Origin: Limnanthes douglasii subsp. nivea
Taxonomy: Eukaryota; Streptophyta; Magnoliopsida; Brassicales; Limnanthaceae
DNA: 64,000 nucleotides
Reading direction: 5' to 3'
NCBI GenBank assembly: GCA_036936605.1
Contig: JAUPFV010000002.1
Location: forward strand, 164,416,813-164,480,812
Shown piece after piece: positions 40,838 to 52,604 of this stretch; position 1 is the stretch's first letter, and every line of letters starts with the position of its first letter. Under the pieces are notes generated by a model. The model had not been told where the DNA came from, made no database searches, and saw nothing but the letters and a program-made list of their open reading frames with translations. The position numbers were made by a program, and so were the translations under genes.

Positions 40838-42185
40838 ATAGGCGGAGCGATGTGGGCTCCAGTGGGGGCCCATGGAACCCACATGATTCCTTAAAATATA
40901 TATTTAGTATTTAAATGAGTGCAAAAAGTGTTAGTCTAATTGGTAAATATCAAGAGCAGGATACCACATATCATGGCTTCGAGACTTAGTCATTCCCTTT
41001 GTTTTTTCATTTAACGGGATCCGTGAACCAAATATATTATGATTTAATATCCAAAAAATTATATAGGATTTGTTTTCGGATTATATTTTATATAAATAAT
41101 ATTATTTTATATTAAATTAAAATTAAAAAAACTTGTTTTTTTATACTTCTACTACATTTATACGATTTGTTGTGTTTTTCTCTCAATAGTTATATTTTAT
41201 CTCCAAAATCGTGACAATTAGAAACTAAATAAATAACCAACGACGAGTTCTACTTCTAAAATAAAATTCATAACCAGAGTCTTCGTTTCACGTTTGTCGA
41301 AAACTTAACTAGATTTTATTTTTCAAAGTTTTGCCTTTAGTCTTTTTCGCCATGTTTTTCTTGTACGGTATGATATTGTTTTTGTTCTAATGTTAATATT
41401 ATGTTTTTTTTTGGAATTTAATTATGCTTTGTTAGTTCTAGAAGTCCAGTTTTGAATAATATTGGTTGATCTATGTTTTTCTTTAGATAGAGAGCTATAA
41501 AGTTAAATTTAAGTGCAAATAGACCTTCACAAATCATAATTTTTATTTTGCTTTGCTTACTTTAAATTTTATTCTTGATCGAGTTCTTATGTATGTAATT
41601 ATAGGATGAATAGATATTTTAAAACAATTTTGAAATATAAAGAGAAAATACATATATCTCTAATTTAAGTACTAAAGTTAACTGAGAGAGAGAGACACGA
41701 GATGAAAGGAGGATTATTATGGAAACAAAAAAACATAAAATCCTCAATTGGGTTTATAAGCTTTTGAAGTTGGCTTTGCTTGTACCCGTAGCAACAACTA
41801 GTGTTGAGTGAGTTTTCTCAGGTTTGAATTATGTGACTGAGTTGAGAAATAGAATGCGCGATCCATGACTTAATAATTGTTTGGTGACATTTGTAGAAAA
41901 AAAGTATTTACCACGATTAGTAACACAACTATTCTTCAACATTTTTAAGCCATAACTAAGAGGAAGTACAAGTAAAATTAACTTAGATTTATGTTTTTAT
42001 TTTAGTTTTTTAATCATGTTTTAGTTATTTGTATAACGTATATTATGTCATGAAAATAACAATTTAATAACTAAAATTTTAATATAAACCTTATTTGTTA
42101 TAACCATTTTGTACCTTATTTTAATTAATTTTGATATATATATATATATATATGTTTGATAATAATCTGAAGGTCTAGAACCGCA
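40838..42185 (+). mobile_element. hAT transposon remnant nested in the Tat element
   Basis: The left end CATAGGCGGAGCGATGTGGG is followed by GTGGGGGCCCATGG, the typical start of plant ZMYM/DUF4371-type hAT elements. The right end GGTCTAGAACCGC (about 42171-42183) mirrors it loosely. Tat protease sequence lies to the left and Tat gag sequence to the right, as expected for insertion. The 8-bp target duplication is not recognisable. Confidence 0.55.
41761..41950 (+). pseudogene. hAT transposase C-terminal dimerisation domain
   Basis: It reads LLKLALLVPVATTSVE*VFSGLNYVTELRNRMRDP*LNNCLVTFVEK, matching the hAT dimerisation pattern L-x-x-P-x-x-x-x-x-x-E-R-x-F-S...LRN-R-[ML]-x-D-x-x-[LM]-N-x-x-L. 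Two stops are visible; the rest of the transposase is gone. Confidence 0.65.
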
Positions 42186-42520
42186 TTATGTTTCAATCCT
42201 AGCTATGCTAGTGTTGATGTGATGCTTTTAGAAAGTCTTTGTCTTTCATATGAGGGTGTACCCCCAACAATCGTTCCCACATCATCCATATTCAAATCTG
42301 AGTCGAAGAAATGATTGCAATTTCCTATATAGCCATGACTTAGACATATTATGAGTGCTGCAACTGCAAATGAATGCTGCAACTTCAAATGAGTGTTTGT
42401 GGTGATTATTTATATAAGAAATATGGGCTCGACCCTTGCTAAATTCATGGAGCTGACCCTGGTTGATAAAGTTTTTGATTTCATGTTTGAGATCCATATA
42501 ATCTCTGGTCTGGTGGCCAT
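42186..42520 (-). pseudogene. Tat-lineage gag C-terminal fragment, minus strand
   Basis: The minus strand reads MDLKHEIKNFINQGQLHEF, then after a frame change MDDVGTIVGGTPSYERQRL. This is the Tat gag end L-K-x-E-I-E-x-L-I-x-x-G-x-L-x-x-[FY]...I-x-x-I-x-G-G. It continues the element interrupted by the hAT insertion. Confidence 0.6.
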
Positions 42521-42939
42521 TACCGTAATAATATATGCTCTATTTATTTGGAATTTGAGACGTCTTTCGGGTCTGTATATCATCGGGTAAAAATACTACA
42601 AGATGGGCGTAAGCTATAGAGTTCTAGTGTATTTCAAATGTCCTGGATATGTATTCTGGCACCCTATTTGGTTCTAGTGACTTTAAGATTTCTTTGAGAT
42701 TTATTATAACACCATGCGTATATTGTTGGATACCTTGGATAATTTTAACAACTTAATTCATCATATATTTCACGTATTAATGTAAGGTTGATTTTGTGCA
42801 TTTTTGTTAACTATGGATGATCCAAATTATAATATATAAAAAATGATGCATTGAAAGCTAGAAATATCCACTAACAAAACAAATATCGTACATAACACAA
42901 TATAATATACATTTTCATGTGCAAAGAACAATGCAAAAA
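42521..42939. repeat. Diverged repeat, also at 57600-57850
   Basis: Words such as TCGGGTAAAAATAC, GATGGGCGTAAGCTAT, TGTGCATTTTTGTTAACTATGGATGATC recur in the same order at 57605-57830 (TCGGGCAAAAATACC, GAAGGGCGTAACCTAT, TGTGCATTTTTTTCAATCGTGGATGATC). No coding signal. The nature of the repeat is unknown. Confidence 0.5.
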
Positions 42940-43312
42940 GTATTATATTAAAAAAATAGAATTAAAAATAGTTCGGATAATTTTTTATCGAAGGGTATTT
43001 TTGGAAAGAGTTTTAAAAATTTAATATTTAGAGGGAGAGGTAGAGAGATGAAGGAGTATGTCATAGTAGTAAAGTTTTATCACCCTCATTAATATTTAAT
43101 GACTTGTGGGTCTTCCGGGTCGGATTATGAGCTCGGGTCAAGTTTAAAAACTCATAAGTCCAAGATATGGAATGACTAGCAACCAGTTGAGTCATGATCC
43201 ACTTGATTCAACTGTTTGGTGGGGCATGGTATAGGATATGTCCGAACTACCCTCCGGATATATACAATAGTCAGTGTCAAAGAAATCTGACCTCATCAGT
43301 AGTCGTTTTAGA
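42940..43312. repeat. LTR-like sequence, relative of 2701-3172
   Basis: Shares ordered blocks with the insertion in array 1 (see there), ending in CTGACCTCATCA. No coding capacity. Confidence 0.35.
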
Positions 43313-43715
43313 TCTTGCAAAGATACTTTCAAAGAGCTAATTCAAAAAATAAAACTTAGTATGTATCCAAGGTGAGGTCTAATCTAACGTTGTGTTCGAA
43401 CTGAATCTTTGATCGAATCTGATGTGATCCTAGATGACACAAGGAGCTTAGAACATGGAAATGTGCAAGAACCAGATGAACAACTAGAAAAAGAAGATGA
43501 GCTTGAAGTTGAAGATATTCTGATCTGTTTCACCCTAGTTATAGTTGTTTGAGATTTACAATCGTAGAAAATCGTTTTTAGGTGTTGTTGTGAAACTTAT
43601 CTCTTATTATTCTTAGGAAAACAGATTTGGATATGTTTTATGGTTTTAAATAAATTGAGAACTTTCTAAGGACTTGTTGCTGGTGATTTGTTTTTGTTTT
43701 GTTTTGTAGAAAAGG

Positions 43716-44922
43716 ATGTCTAATTCAAATGATGCAGAAAACAATAATTTTAATAACAACAAGCTTCTAATTGAAGCTATGACAAAGTTGATAGACACCA
43801 AGATAAATGCCTTTCGCAAAAGAGCTTCAATCAAACACTGACCACGAGCGGAACCGTTCACGACAAACCAGTCCAAGAAGAAACCATGAACTACCTGAAC
43901 AATTCAGAAATGAAGCCGCTGATGAATATTATGAACGCATGAGCAATTCGTCTCGAAACAGCCATAGAAGGCACCATAGACGTACAAGAGAGGGCAACGA
44001 ACGTATGCGTGACAATCTTGGAGGTCTCAAGATTAAGATTCCACCATTCCATGGAAAAAACGATCCAGATGCCTATTTGGAATGGGAAAAGAAGATTGAA
44101 CTCGTTTTCAACGTTCAACACTACACGGAGACAAATCGAGTAAGAATTGCTGCTACTGAATTTTCTGATTATGCTCTTCGTTGGTGGGATCAACTAGTTA
44201 CCTCAAGAAGGTGTAATGGGGAACATCCTATAGAATCATGGGCAAAAATGAAAGCCATTATGCGGAAGAGGTTTGTTCTTAGCCATTACCACCGTGAGCT
44301 GCATCTAAAGCTGAGGAGATTAACACAAGGATGCCGATCTGTTGAAGAGTATTATCAAGAAATGGAGACCTTAATGTTGCGAGCTGATATTTCAAAAGAT
44401 AGAGAGGCAACAATGTCAAGGTTTCTTGGGGGTTTAAATAGAGAAATTCAAGACAGATTGGAAACTCAGTATTATGTTGAACTAGAAGAGATGCTACACA
44501 AAGCTTTGCTATTTGAACAACAAGTTAAAAGAAAGAACTCCTCAAGATCAAGTTACGGTTCAGGGGCAGTAACAATTAAGCCAAGTTATTCAAAAGATGA
44601 GAAGACCAATTATCAGAAAGGAAGCTATGTAGAGGTGAACCAAAAATCTGGAACACCATTGTCTATTGATAACAAGGGCAAACCTAAAGAGGTTGCAATC
44701 AGAACTCGTGATGTTAACTGTTTCAAGTGCAAAGGGATGGGACATTATGCTAACGAGTGTTCTAATAATAAGATTATGACAATTCTAGATAATGGAGATA
44801 TAATTTCAAAGGAAGAAGAAATTGTCTCTGATTCTTCCGAAGAACACTTAGAGCGACCTGCTAAAGGAGATTTATTGGTAGCCAGAAGGTCTTTAAGCGT
44901 TCAAACAAAAGAAGAAGAATAA
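43716..44922 (+). pseudogene. G2 gag, copy 1
   Basis: The ATG at 43716 starts MSNSNDAENNNFNNNKLLIEAMTKL. One inserted A near 43815 shifts the frame, and the rest is open from 43807 to TAA at 44920. The capsid core is IKIPPFHGKNDPDAYLEWEK...ALRWWDQL...RRLTQGCRSVEEYYQEME. The nucleocapsid knuckle [14 protein letters not shown] (near 44720) is intact. The TAA replaces a CAA found in copy 2; after it the same frame continues into pol. A chromovirus-type Ty3 gag. Confidence 0.8.
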
Positions 44923-46596
44923 GAGCAAATGGAGAATCTGTTCCACACTAGGTGTCTTGTTCAAGGGATAGAATTTATTGAGACATTTCCATATGTCATC
45001 AAATACAAACAAGGTAAAGAAAATATTGTTGCTGATGCATTGTCCCGAAGGTATGCCTTAATCACTAATCTTGAAGCTAAGATTTTAGGATTTGATCATC
45101 TTAAGAGTTTATATGAAAATGATTCTGATTTTGGAAAGATGTATCAAGCATGTGAAAAGTTTGCTAAAGGGCGGTTCTATAGGCATGAAGGATTCTTATT
45201 CTTTGATAAAAGTTTATGTGTGCCTAATTGTTCCATGCAAGATTTACTTGTTAGAGAAGCCCATGGAGGAGGCTTAATGGGACATTTTGGAATAGCTAAA
45301 ACTCTCAAGGTAATCCTGGATCACTTCCATTGGCCACATATGAGGAGGGATGTTGAAAGAATCTGTGACAGATGTGCTACTTGCAAACAAGCCAAATCTA
45401 AGGTTCAATCCCACAGTTTGTATACTTTTTTACCTATTCTTACGCATCCTTGGAATGATATATCTATGGACTTTGTAGTTGGATTGCCTAGGACTAGAAC
45501 TGGTAAGGATTCCATTTTTGTGGTTGTTGATCGATTCTCTAAAATGGCACACTTTGTTGCTTGTCACAAAACTGATGATGCATTGCACATTGCTAATCTG
45601 TTCTTTAAAGAGATAGTTCGTTTGCATGGCATGCCTAGGACGATAGTTTTAGATAGGGACACTAAGTTTCTAAGTTACTTTTGGAAAACTTTGTGGTCTA
45701 AGTTAGGGACTAAGCTTTTATTTTCTACTACCTGTGACCCAAAAACTGATGGACAAACAGAAGTAGTAAATAGGACTTTGTCCACTCTTCTACGTGCATT
45801 AATTAAAAAGAACTTGAAAACTTGGGAAGAATGTTTGCCACATGTTGAATTTGCATACAATCATTCTATGCATTCTGCTTCTAAGTATTCTCCTTTTCAA
45901 ATTGTTTATGGATTTAACCCAATATCTCATTTGGATCTAATTCCTTTGCCTTTGAGTGAAAGAACTAGCATAAATGGGAAAAAGAAAGATGAACTTGTAA
46001 AACAGATCCATGATGATGCAAGGAAAAACATAGAAAAGAAAACTGAGCAATATGTCAAACAAGCAAACAAGGGAAGACGTGAGAAAGTTTTTGAGGTTGG
46101 AGATCAAGTATGGGTGCATTTAAGAAAGGACAGATTTCCAGAAGAGAGGAAGTCAAAATTGATGCCTAGAATTGATGGACCATTTGAAGTAACAAAAAAG
46201 ATCAACAATAATGCGTATCAACTTGACCTACGAGGTAAGTATAAAGTGAGTCCTACCTTTAATGTTTCTGATTTGGTTCCTTTTATCGCAGATGAAATGG
46301 ATTTGAGGTCAAATCCTTTTCAAGTGGGAGAGGATGATGTGATTCTATATGACACAAGGAGCTTAGAACATGGAAATGTGCAAGAACCAGATGAACAACT
46401 TGAAAAAGAAGATGAGCTTGAAGTTGAAGATATTCTTATTTTACCGGCTGGTCCAACAACTCGATCAAGAGCAAAACAATTTAACAAAGTTGTTGGAGGA
46501 TTGCTTAATCAACTAGAAGAGAATCCACGTGATCAAAACAACAAGTATGGTGGAAAAGCTTGTCAGGCCACTTTGGTCTTGATTCAAGCTAATTGA
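44923..46596 (+). CDS. G2 integrase and pol tail, fused in frame to gag end
   Basis: Open 555 codons from 44929. The first residues ([10 protein letters not shown]) belong to the gag/protease border and join directly to [31 protein letters not shown], the RNase H end, so about 1.79 kb (protease, RT, most of RNase H) is missing compared with copy 2. Integrase is complete: HHCC finger ([20 protein letters not shown]...[11 protein letters not shown]), core D-D-E in [18 protein letters not shown] and TDGQTEVVN, and the GPF-like end [15 protein letters not shown]...NVSDLVPF. The tail carries an acidic stretch and [13 protein letters not shown]. No chromodomain fold is evident; the tail resembles the CRM type, though the clade is uncertain. 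Intact integrase with no RT is unusual. Confidence 0.8.
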   Translation, partial: EQMENLFHTRCLVQGIEFIETFPYVIKYKQGKENIVADALSRRYALITNLEAKILGFDHLKSLYENDSDFGKMYQACEKFAKGRFYRHEGFLFFDKSLCVPNCSMQDLLVREAHGGGLMGHFGIAKTLKVILDHFHWPHMRRDVERICDRCATCKQAKSKVQSHSLYTFLPILTHPWNDISMDFVVGLPRTRTGKDSIFVVVDRFSKMAHFVACHKTDDALHIANLFFKEIVRLHGMPRTIVLDRDTKFLSYFWKTLWSKLGTKLLFSTTCDPKTDGQTEVVNRTLSTLLRALIKKNLKTWEECLPHVEFAYNHSMHSASKYSPFQIVYGFNPISHLDLIPLPLSERTSINGKKKDELVKQIHDDARKNIEKKTEQYVKQANKGRREKVFEVGDQVWVHLRKDRFPEERKSKLMPRIDGPFEVTKKINNNAYQLDLRGKYKVSPTFNVSDLVPFIADEMDLRSNPFQVGEDDVILYDTRSLEHGNVQEPDEQLEKEDELEVEDILILPAGPTTRSRAKQFNKVVGGLLNQLEENPRDQNNKYGGKACQATLVLIQAN

Positions 46597-46781
46597 TTTC
46601 AACAAATGAGAAAGTGTCTCGATTGTACTCTTTTTCCCTTGTTCAAGTTTTGTCCCAATGGGTTTTCTTGACAAGGTTTTTTAATGAGGCAATTGTTTCA
46701 CTTCACCATTGCCTATTTGTTGAAATAAAAGCCAAAGGCCCATCTACACCAAAAGCCACGTCCTTGGAGGAGGGAAGGGTC
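46597..46781 (+). other. G2 3' UTR with conserved motif and polypurine tract
   Basis: On the minus strand it carries the same motif pair as elsewhere (CCTCATTAAAAAACC and AAAGAGTACAATC). GGAGGAGGGAAGGGTC (46766-46781) is the polypurine tract. Confidence 0.6.
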
Positions 46782-47210
46782 TGATTTCCAGCTTATATCA
46801 TTAATACTTTGTATTTTCAATATTAAAGCATTTTGTTTCCAAGAAAAGCCTTAATTGTTTTAGAGGCATGCATTATGTTTCCAAGAACAGCCTTAATTGT
46901 GTTCAAGGCTAGTTCTTTCTCCTATAAAAACTATGTACTAAGAATTCTAATGCTTAGACTATCTTTGATTCTGAAAAAAACTTCTTAAGTTTTACTCTTC
47001 TCTTGTTGGTGTGTAATATCCACAAGAAAACCTGTTCTTCATTTGGTGCGTCATATCCAAAGGAAGACCAGTTGGAATATCAAAGGCATTTCCACAACCT
47101 TTGTGTGACCTATCGATCCACATCCTTTGATCCTTGAATCCTTTTGGGTTCCTGGTTGCAAAGTTATTCCTATCCGATTTCAGAGTGCCGATTCTAGGAG
47201 GAGTTTATCA
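46782..47210 (+). repeat. 3' LTR of G2 copy 1
   Basis: 429 bp, TGATTTCCAGC...GAGTTTATCA. A CTCCTATAAAAAC box (TATA-like, about 46920-46932) marks the probable promoter. The following bases are GAATCCGAAG, with no primer site. Confidence 0.85.
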
Positions 47211-47391
47211 GAATCCGAAGAGATTAATTTATAGTATATGAATTCCAAAAGTTAGTTGTTTGAAGTAGGACATGTGTCGTGTTTTGGTTTGACCTTTCAA
47301 TCGTTTTTTCTCCTAGGTTCATGTACCTATTGGTTAAAAAGTAACTTAAGGTGTAATCCCCATGCTTCCTAGTCCCTGATCATTATTTTGA

Positions 47392-50150
47392 TTGATTCAT
47401 CTCCCCGTAGGTAAAACTCTCACATCTTCATCTCTATTTAAACAAGTTTCACTATTTTATCTTTGTGAGAATAAAAAAATTTATAGAGAGAGAAAGCTTG
47501 ATATATTCACAGCCAGAAACACACTGGTGAAAGGAGCTAGGCTAAACTTATCCAATTTGGAAAAAGCAAGAAGAGAGGAAAGAATCGCAGCCGAAATCCC
47601 TACCTGTCATGGTGTAGAAATCAGTCAAACAAAGCCAAACACAGACAAAAGCTCATCATCATAAAAAACATCAAAAGTTAGAAAACATCTTTTATCCCAA
47701 CCCTATCTCCTTTAGAGTTAGGGTCTTCAGTTCAAGAGTCTCAAAAACCTCTGCCTAAAGAAAAATCATTTTTCAGTGTTAGAAAACCTCCACATTTTCT
47801 GGCTATGGGTTGAGATGCTGAGAAATCCACCCTCGAAGAGTGACTCGCCTTTCCAAAGCCAAAATCACTCTCTCGTCTTCGAAAACTGCTAGTTTAGAGA
47901 CAATAAAGCCCCCATCAGATTTTAAACCGTCCGAACACCAGTCAAATGTAATGGAGGAGACAATGGGGGATAGTATGGAAGACACCCCCTTTGAGACATC
48001 CGGACAAACAGAAGATAAAACAATAGATCGGACAAACAAAGGAAAAGTGGGTATGCCCAACACTAAGTCACTTCCTGAGTGCCTGGAAGGAAACGTGGGG
48101 CCAAACTTTCACAAGGTTAGTGTGAAGTTTTTAATAGCTCTTCAAAATATTTCTTATATATACGCCCACACTGTTGAACTAGACCAGATCCAAACAAAAT
48201 GGGGCTTTCCTAATTTTGTTAAGGTGAGCATTCCAATCACTTCAGAAACCCTCATGGGCTATAAGTCCCATGAGTTAGTGGTATATACCGAAGTGCTCAA
48301 TTGGGGCATTCGGTTTCCTTTGAACCTAGAAATAGTCAGGTATTTCCACCTGATTAGGTTATGCCCAAGTCAACTAAGCCCATATGCATGGTATACTTTA
48401 CTGGCTGGTATAATGGCATTGAGAATGTAAAAATTTCCCCTACCCATGGAGCAATATGCTACCATGGCGATTCTATGCGGAAACCACCATATCCCTTTTT
48501 ACCATTACAATATGGGCAATGACTACAAGGTGGTAAATGATCTGTTGGAGTTCGAGAAGCCATGGAGGACCCAATTTCTTTTTATTAGTGGAGCATGAGA
48601 GAATGAAAGAAAGATAAACTCCACTACCAATCCAAGTCAGCTAACCAGCCGCTGGAAAAGTTCAAGTAATATCTGTTCATATCTTTTATTAATCTATAAA
48701 TTCTATGTTGATATTCCAAACTGACTGTTGTGTTTTCTTGTAGTATTTTCAAAAACGTTTCCAGAGCACCTAGAGGCAGGTCAAACTATCTATACCAGGT
48801 TGAACGAAGGGGCATCAAAGAAATGGGGATTGGGTTTCCATACCTGCTTTACTTCTGGAAACTTTGTGAGGTCTCACTGTGGAATACTACGAGGAGTAGA
48901 GACCTTACTTGGGAGCAACTAACCACTCCTCCCCCAATAGATGTTATTCTAAAAAGAACTGAGGCTAAGGATGGTAAACTTCACTTGCCTTCACGGAAAA
49001 AAACCTCTAGTCACCTAGAAAAAATCAAGAACAAGAAGAAGAAGAAGAAGACAACTAAAGTCGACCCATCTCATCAAGTCTCCAAAGGGGTTGGTTCGGA
49101 GAATCAAAGAGGAATCAACACTGCTCTGTTAAAGGCAATTAAAGCCACATTGAAGGAAACTAGTGGACCAATCTGGCCCAGATTACAAAGAAAGATCACA
49201 AGGGACGCAAGGATGGTAGTGACCAAAGAGCTGCAAAGAAGAAGAAATGTAGCTTAGGGTCAGAGATAGTACTTTGTAATACCAAACTTCCTCCTCCCAA
49301 TCCTACTGGTCTTCCTCCACAAGAAGAAATTCCACCTAACCCTCTTTCTCTAACATTACTACTGGTTGAACAACCAACTATTGAAGGAGATGTCAATCTG
49401 GATGAATTTCAAAACATGTACTTTAGTGATCTGGATAAAGATGACTTCGAACGGACTTTTCCTCATGCCACTATGGCCAATGTTGTAACCTATAATGGTG
49501 AGACATACGAGGTATCAAGTGAACATGACACTCTGAGTCATGCCCTCTTGGGTTATATCCGTCCAATAGTCAATCTAGAGAGGCAAGTCAGAGAACAAGC
49601 AACGAACATAACTTTCCTAACCACAAATAACCAGAGCTTGAAAAACGACCTCTTCAGTGCTCAGCAAAATATATGATCCTTAAATAAGGATAAGCCAGTC
49701 TAAGAGTGCTCAAGAGGATCTTTAGACCAAATATTTCGGACTAGAATCTTCTGCCTCTACAGAGATCAATCCTTGAATGACCAACAAGCAGCCAATGCCA
49801 TCACTATCAAAACTTTATCCGAAGAAAAAGCTACTTTAGGAAGGCTTCTCAATGAGAAGGAAGATGAGAATACTTATTTAGTAAGCATACAAGCCTAAGA
49901 GATAGGTGCAGGAATAAATAAGTATGCTACCAGAGTGGTGGATTCTTTAGAGAGAAGAGACGAGGGGGTCAAATCGGATATGGTTTTGCTATTCCATAAA
50001 AACTTCTTGAAGAGGACCCTTGGTCCTTTGTGGAAATATGTACCGTACGAGGAGATCCCTTTTCATACCATGGTGGATGGTGACAAGCATGGTTATTCAA
50101 GTGGAGAAGATTATGATGAAGACACTGGTGAGAGTTGAAGCGATGAACTT
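47392..50150 (+). pseudogene. Antisense gene of a Tat-lineage element (PF04195-like protein)
   Basis: Pieces in order: a basic N-terminal part (47392-47661); 47840-48430 with FLIALQNISYIYAHTVELDQIQTKWGFPN and the block PLNLEIVRYFHLIRLCPSQLSPYAWYTLLAGIMAL, which resembles the Pfam 'putative gypsy type transposon' domain; a continuation to about 48660. A probable intron follows (donor near 48668, acceptor TTTTCTTGTAG at 48743), then an exon with lysine-rich IKNKKKKKKTTK. A coiled-coil C-terminal half comes next (49560-49930: LERQVREQATNITFLTTNNQSLKNDL, ITIKTLSEEKATLGRLLNEKEDE), and the end is acidic (SSGEDYDEDTGES, stop 50136-50138). Stops break it. It sits downstream of and antisense to the minus-strand Tat pol at 52600-50740. 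Function of these proteins is unknown. Confidence 0.6.
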
Positions 50151-50716
50151 AAGAGTCCCAAGAAAGGTGAATGTGATGAAGAAACCTGAAGGAAAAAGCC
50201 CTAAGGTTATTATGTTATGTTGTGTTTTTAAAACTAAAGTCTTTGTACGGCCAAGGCATTTTGTTTTTCTTTTTAAATTTCTGTCTTATGAACCAAAGTC
50301 CTTGAATGGTCAAGGAATTTTGTGAATTATGGGTCAGACTTCTTCTGATCAAGTTTAATATCACATCTTTCTTTTGTACGAACTCCATTGTCTTCTTATA
50401 GTTAACATTCTAAGTAGTTTTCAACATTTCCGAGTTGTTTGATAAATGTTTAATAAGCATTGAATGACTACAATCACGAGTGATTAATAAATGTGATCAA
50501 GTGTTTAGTAAATCTGATCAAATGTTTAACAAATCCAGTCATCTCAAAGATACTTCATTTGAGAGTCGGGGTGTTTAATGAGTATTTAATTTATACGATC
50601 TCCTCATACTATGGTCAAGAATTTTGCACAATAATTTTGAATAAGGCATACGATATAATTAAAAAACCTGGACACCTCATTAAAACCTCCCCGCACCACC
50701 AGGGTAGGAAAGAGTA
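50151..50716. other. Tat 3' UTR with short tandem repeat
   Basis: Between the antisense gene and the pol end. Two to three copies of a 21-bp unit lie at about 50480-50545 (AAATGTGATCAAGTGTTTAGT, AAATCTGATCAAATGTTTAAC; 21-base units differing at five or so sites). The motif CCTCATTAAAACC (50673-50685) followed by AAAGAGTATGC recurs here. No gene. Confidence 0.45.
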
Positions 50717-50732
50717 TGCTCCCCCCCCCTAA
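50717..50732 (-). other. Tat polypurine tract
   Basis: The minus strand reads TTAGGGGGGGGAGCAT, a strong G-rich tract just beyond the pol end. Confidence 0.55.
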
Positions 50733-50739
50733 TATTTAC

Positions 50740-52600
50740 ATTGAGATATGAGAAGGTAAATATTTAAAAGAGAGTTTTATTCTAAATATAACATAATATT
50801 TTCAATGTTCCATGGGTGCTTCAATACTCTGCTCTCTTTGTCTTGAAGTTTATATTCCCTGGCTTGATGTTTTTACATATCACATAGGGACCTTCCTAGT
50901 TCGGAACCAACTTTCCAAACAGCCTTTCTTCAGTATGCAAAAAGACTTTTCTGAAGACTTTGTCTCCCAATTGAAGATCTCTTTTTTTAACCTTAGATGT
51001 AAATCTACTTCTCATCAAACCCTGATAGGGTGCTATTCGGGATCCAAGTTTGGAATTTTTTCTCTTCAATCAAATCTAAGTGATTCCTAACTTCCATATC
51101 ATTTACCTGTTCAGAATCGTTTTGGATTCTGCAAGATGGTAAACTAGCTTCTACGGGTGTGATCGCATCCATCCCATAAACGAGGGTAAAGTGAGATTCT
51201 TGTGTAGCAATCCGGGGAGTAATTCGGTAAGCCCACAGTACTTCTTGCAAATAACTTGCCCACTTTCCTACAGCTCTTTCCAGATTCTTTTCAACCCGGA
51301 CAAGATCGTTCGATTAATAACTTCAAGTTTTCCATTAGCTTGAGGGTAGAATGGAGAAGAAAAATAGTGTCGAATTCCTCTGGAAGTGCAAAACATTTCC
51401 ATGTATTTATTATCAAATTGTGGCCCATTATCTGTAGTGATCTTCCGGGGAATTCCAAATCTACAACATATGTTGGATATAATAAATTTTATAACCTCCT
51501 TAGAAGTGGTTCTAACTAAAGGAGTTGTCTCTATCCATTTAGAGAGATAATCAATTGCCACTATTATTGTTCAATATCCTTCGGATGCCATGGAAAGAGG
51601 CCCAACCAAATCCAACCCCCACAGTTCAAAAGGTATTGGTTGGGATATGGAATTCATGGGAACTACTGGAACATGGATTCCATTTCTTTATTTTTGGCAA
51701 TGACCACACCTCTTGACCATATCTTTGGAATCTGCCATTATTGTTGGCCAGTAGTACCCTGCTTATAAGACACTTCTGGTTAAGGCCTTATAGCCACAAT
51801 GTGCAGAGCCTTCTCCATCGTTCAGTTCTGATAAAACATTTTGAGATTCTTTAAATCCTAAGCAACGCAAGAGAGGTATGCTAAATGATTTCTTATAAAG
51901 AACTTCTCTTAATACCAGGAAACTGCGAGCCTTATATTTAATTTTTTTAGCCAAGGCTTTATCTAGAGGTAAAATTCCATTAGAAATAAATTGAAAAATG
52001 TCATACCTCCAGTCTTTGAGTTGAATGGCAAATATACTCATACTTTCTTCATTCTCTTTACCTCATTCTTGGCTTGAATCTATTGATGGACACTCTAGCA
52101 TCAAAATCCATGGGTAAGATTCAGAATATGCTATGGTTGCTAGAGAGTCAGCCACAACATTCTCTAATCTAGGGACATGTTCATATTGGATATTTTTTAA
52201 ATTTGCAGCAACTTATCTTAATATGAGAAAATATTTTATCAATTGTTCATTCTTTGCCTCAGACTGCCCCTGAGCATGATGAATAAGTAGTTGGGAGTCA
52301 CTTATCAATCAGATTCTTTATGCCCCACATAAAAAGGCTAGTCCAAGACCGGCTATGGTTGCTTTATACTCATATTCATAGTTGGAGACCCTGAAACCAA
52401 AACATATAGCTTGATAGATAATATCACCATAATGAAAAGTTAAACAAATTACAGCCCCACATCCCATGGTACTTTACCCGCCATCAGTTCGAACTACCCA
52501 TTCTTTTTTAGACTCATTTTCTTGTACTTGCTCAAGGGGGCTATCAACATGAAATTCTACTAAGAAACAAGCCACTAATTGAGCCTTAACTGCAGTTTAG
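50740..52600 (-). pseudogene. Tat-lineage RNase H and integrase, minus strand
   Basis: In minus order: the second (Tat-type) RNase H from about 52590 (AVKAQLVACFLVEF; VSNYEYEYKATIAGLGLAFL; ISDSQLLIHHAQGQSEAKNEQL; HVPRLENVVADSLATIA). Then integrase: VLYKKSFSIPLLRCLGFKES, HCGYKALTRSVL, GYYWPTIMADSKDMVKRCGHCQK, LDLVGPL, AIDYLSKWIETTPL, FGIPRKITTDNGPQF, YPQANGKLEVINRTIL, LWAYRITPRIATQESHFTLVYG. The tail is LQLGDKVFRKVFLHTEERLFGKLVPN. Catalytic residues are mostly present, but several stops and a frameshift near 51010 break it. The first half of pol is missing; a G2 copy abuts at 52605. Confidence 0.75.
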
Positions 52601-52604
52601 GTGG

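Larger units (their letters stand above)
43423..47210 (+). mobile_element. G2 element copy 1, internally deleted Ty3
   Basis: It begins with a 104-bp piece of pol 3' end (TGTGATCCTAGATGACACAAGG... to GAAGATATTCTGAT), joined directly to the gag leader with no 5' LTR or primer site. Gag, integrase, pol tail, 3' UTR, polypurine tract and 3' LTR follow. Protease, RT and RNase H are lost by an in-frame deletion. Confidence 0.75.
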
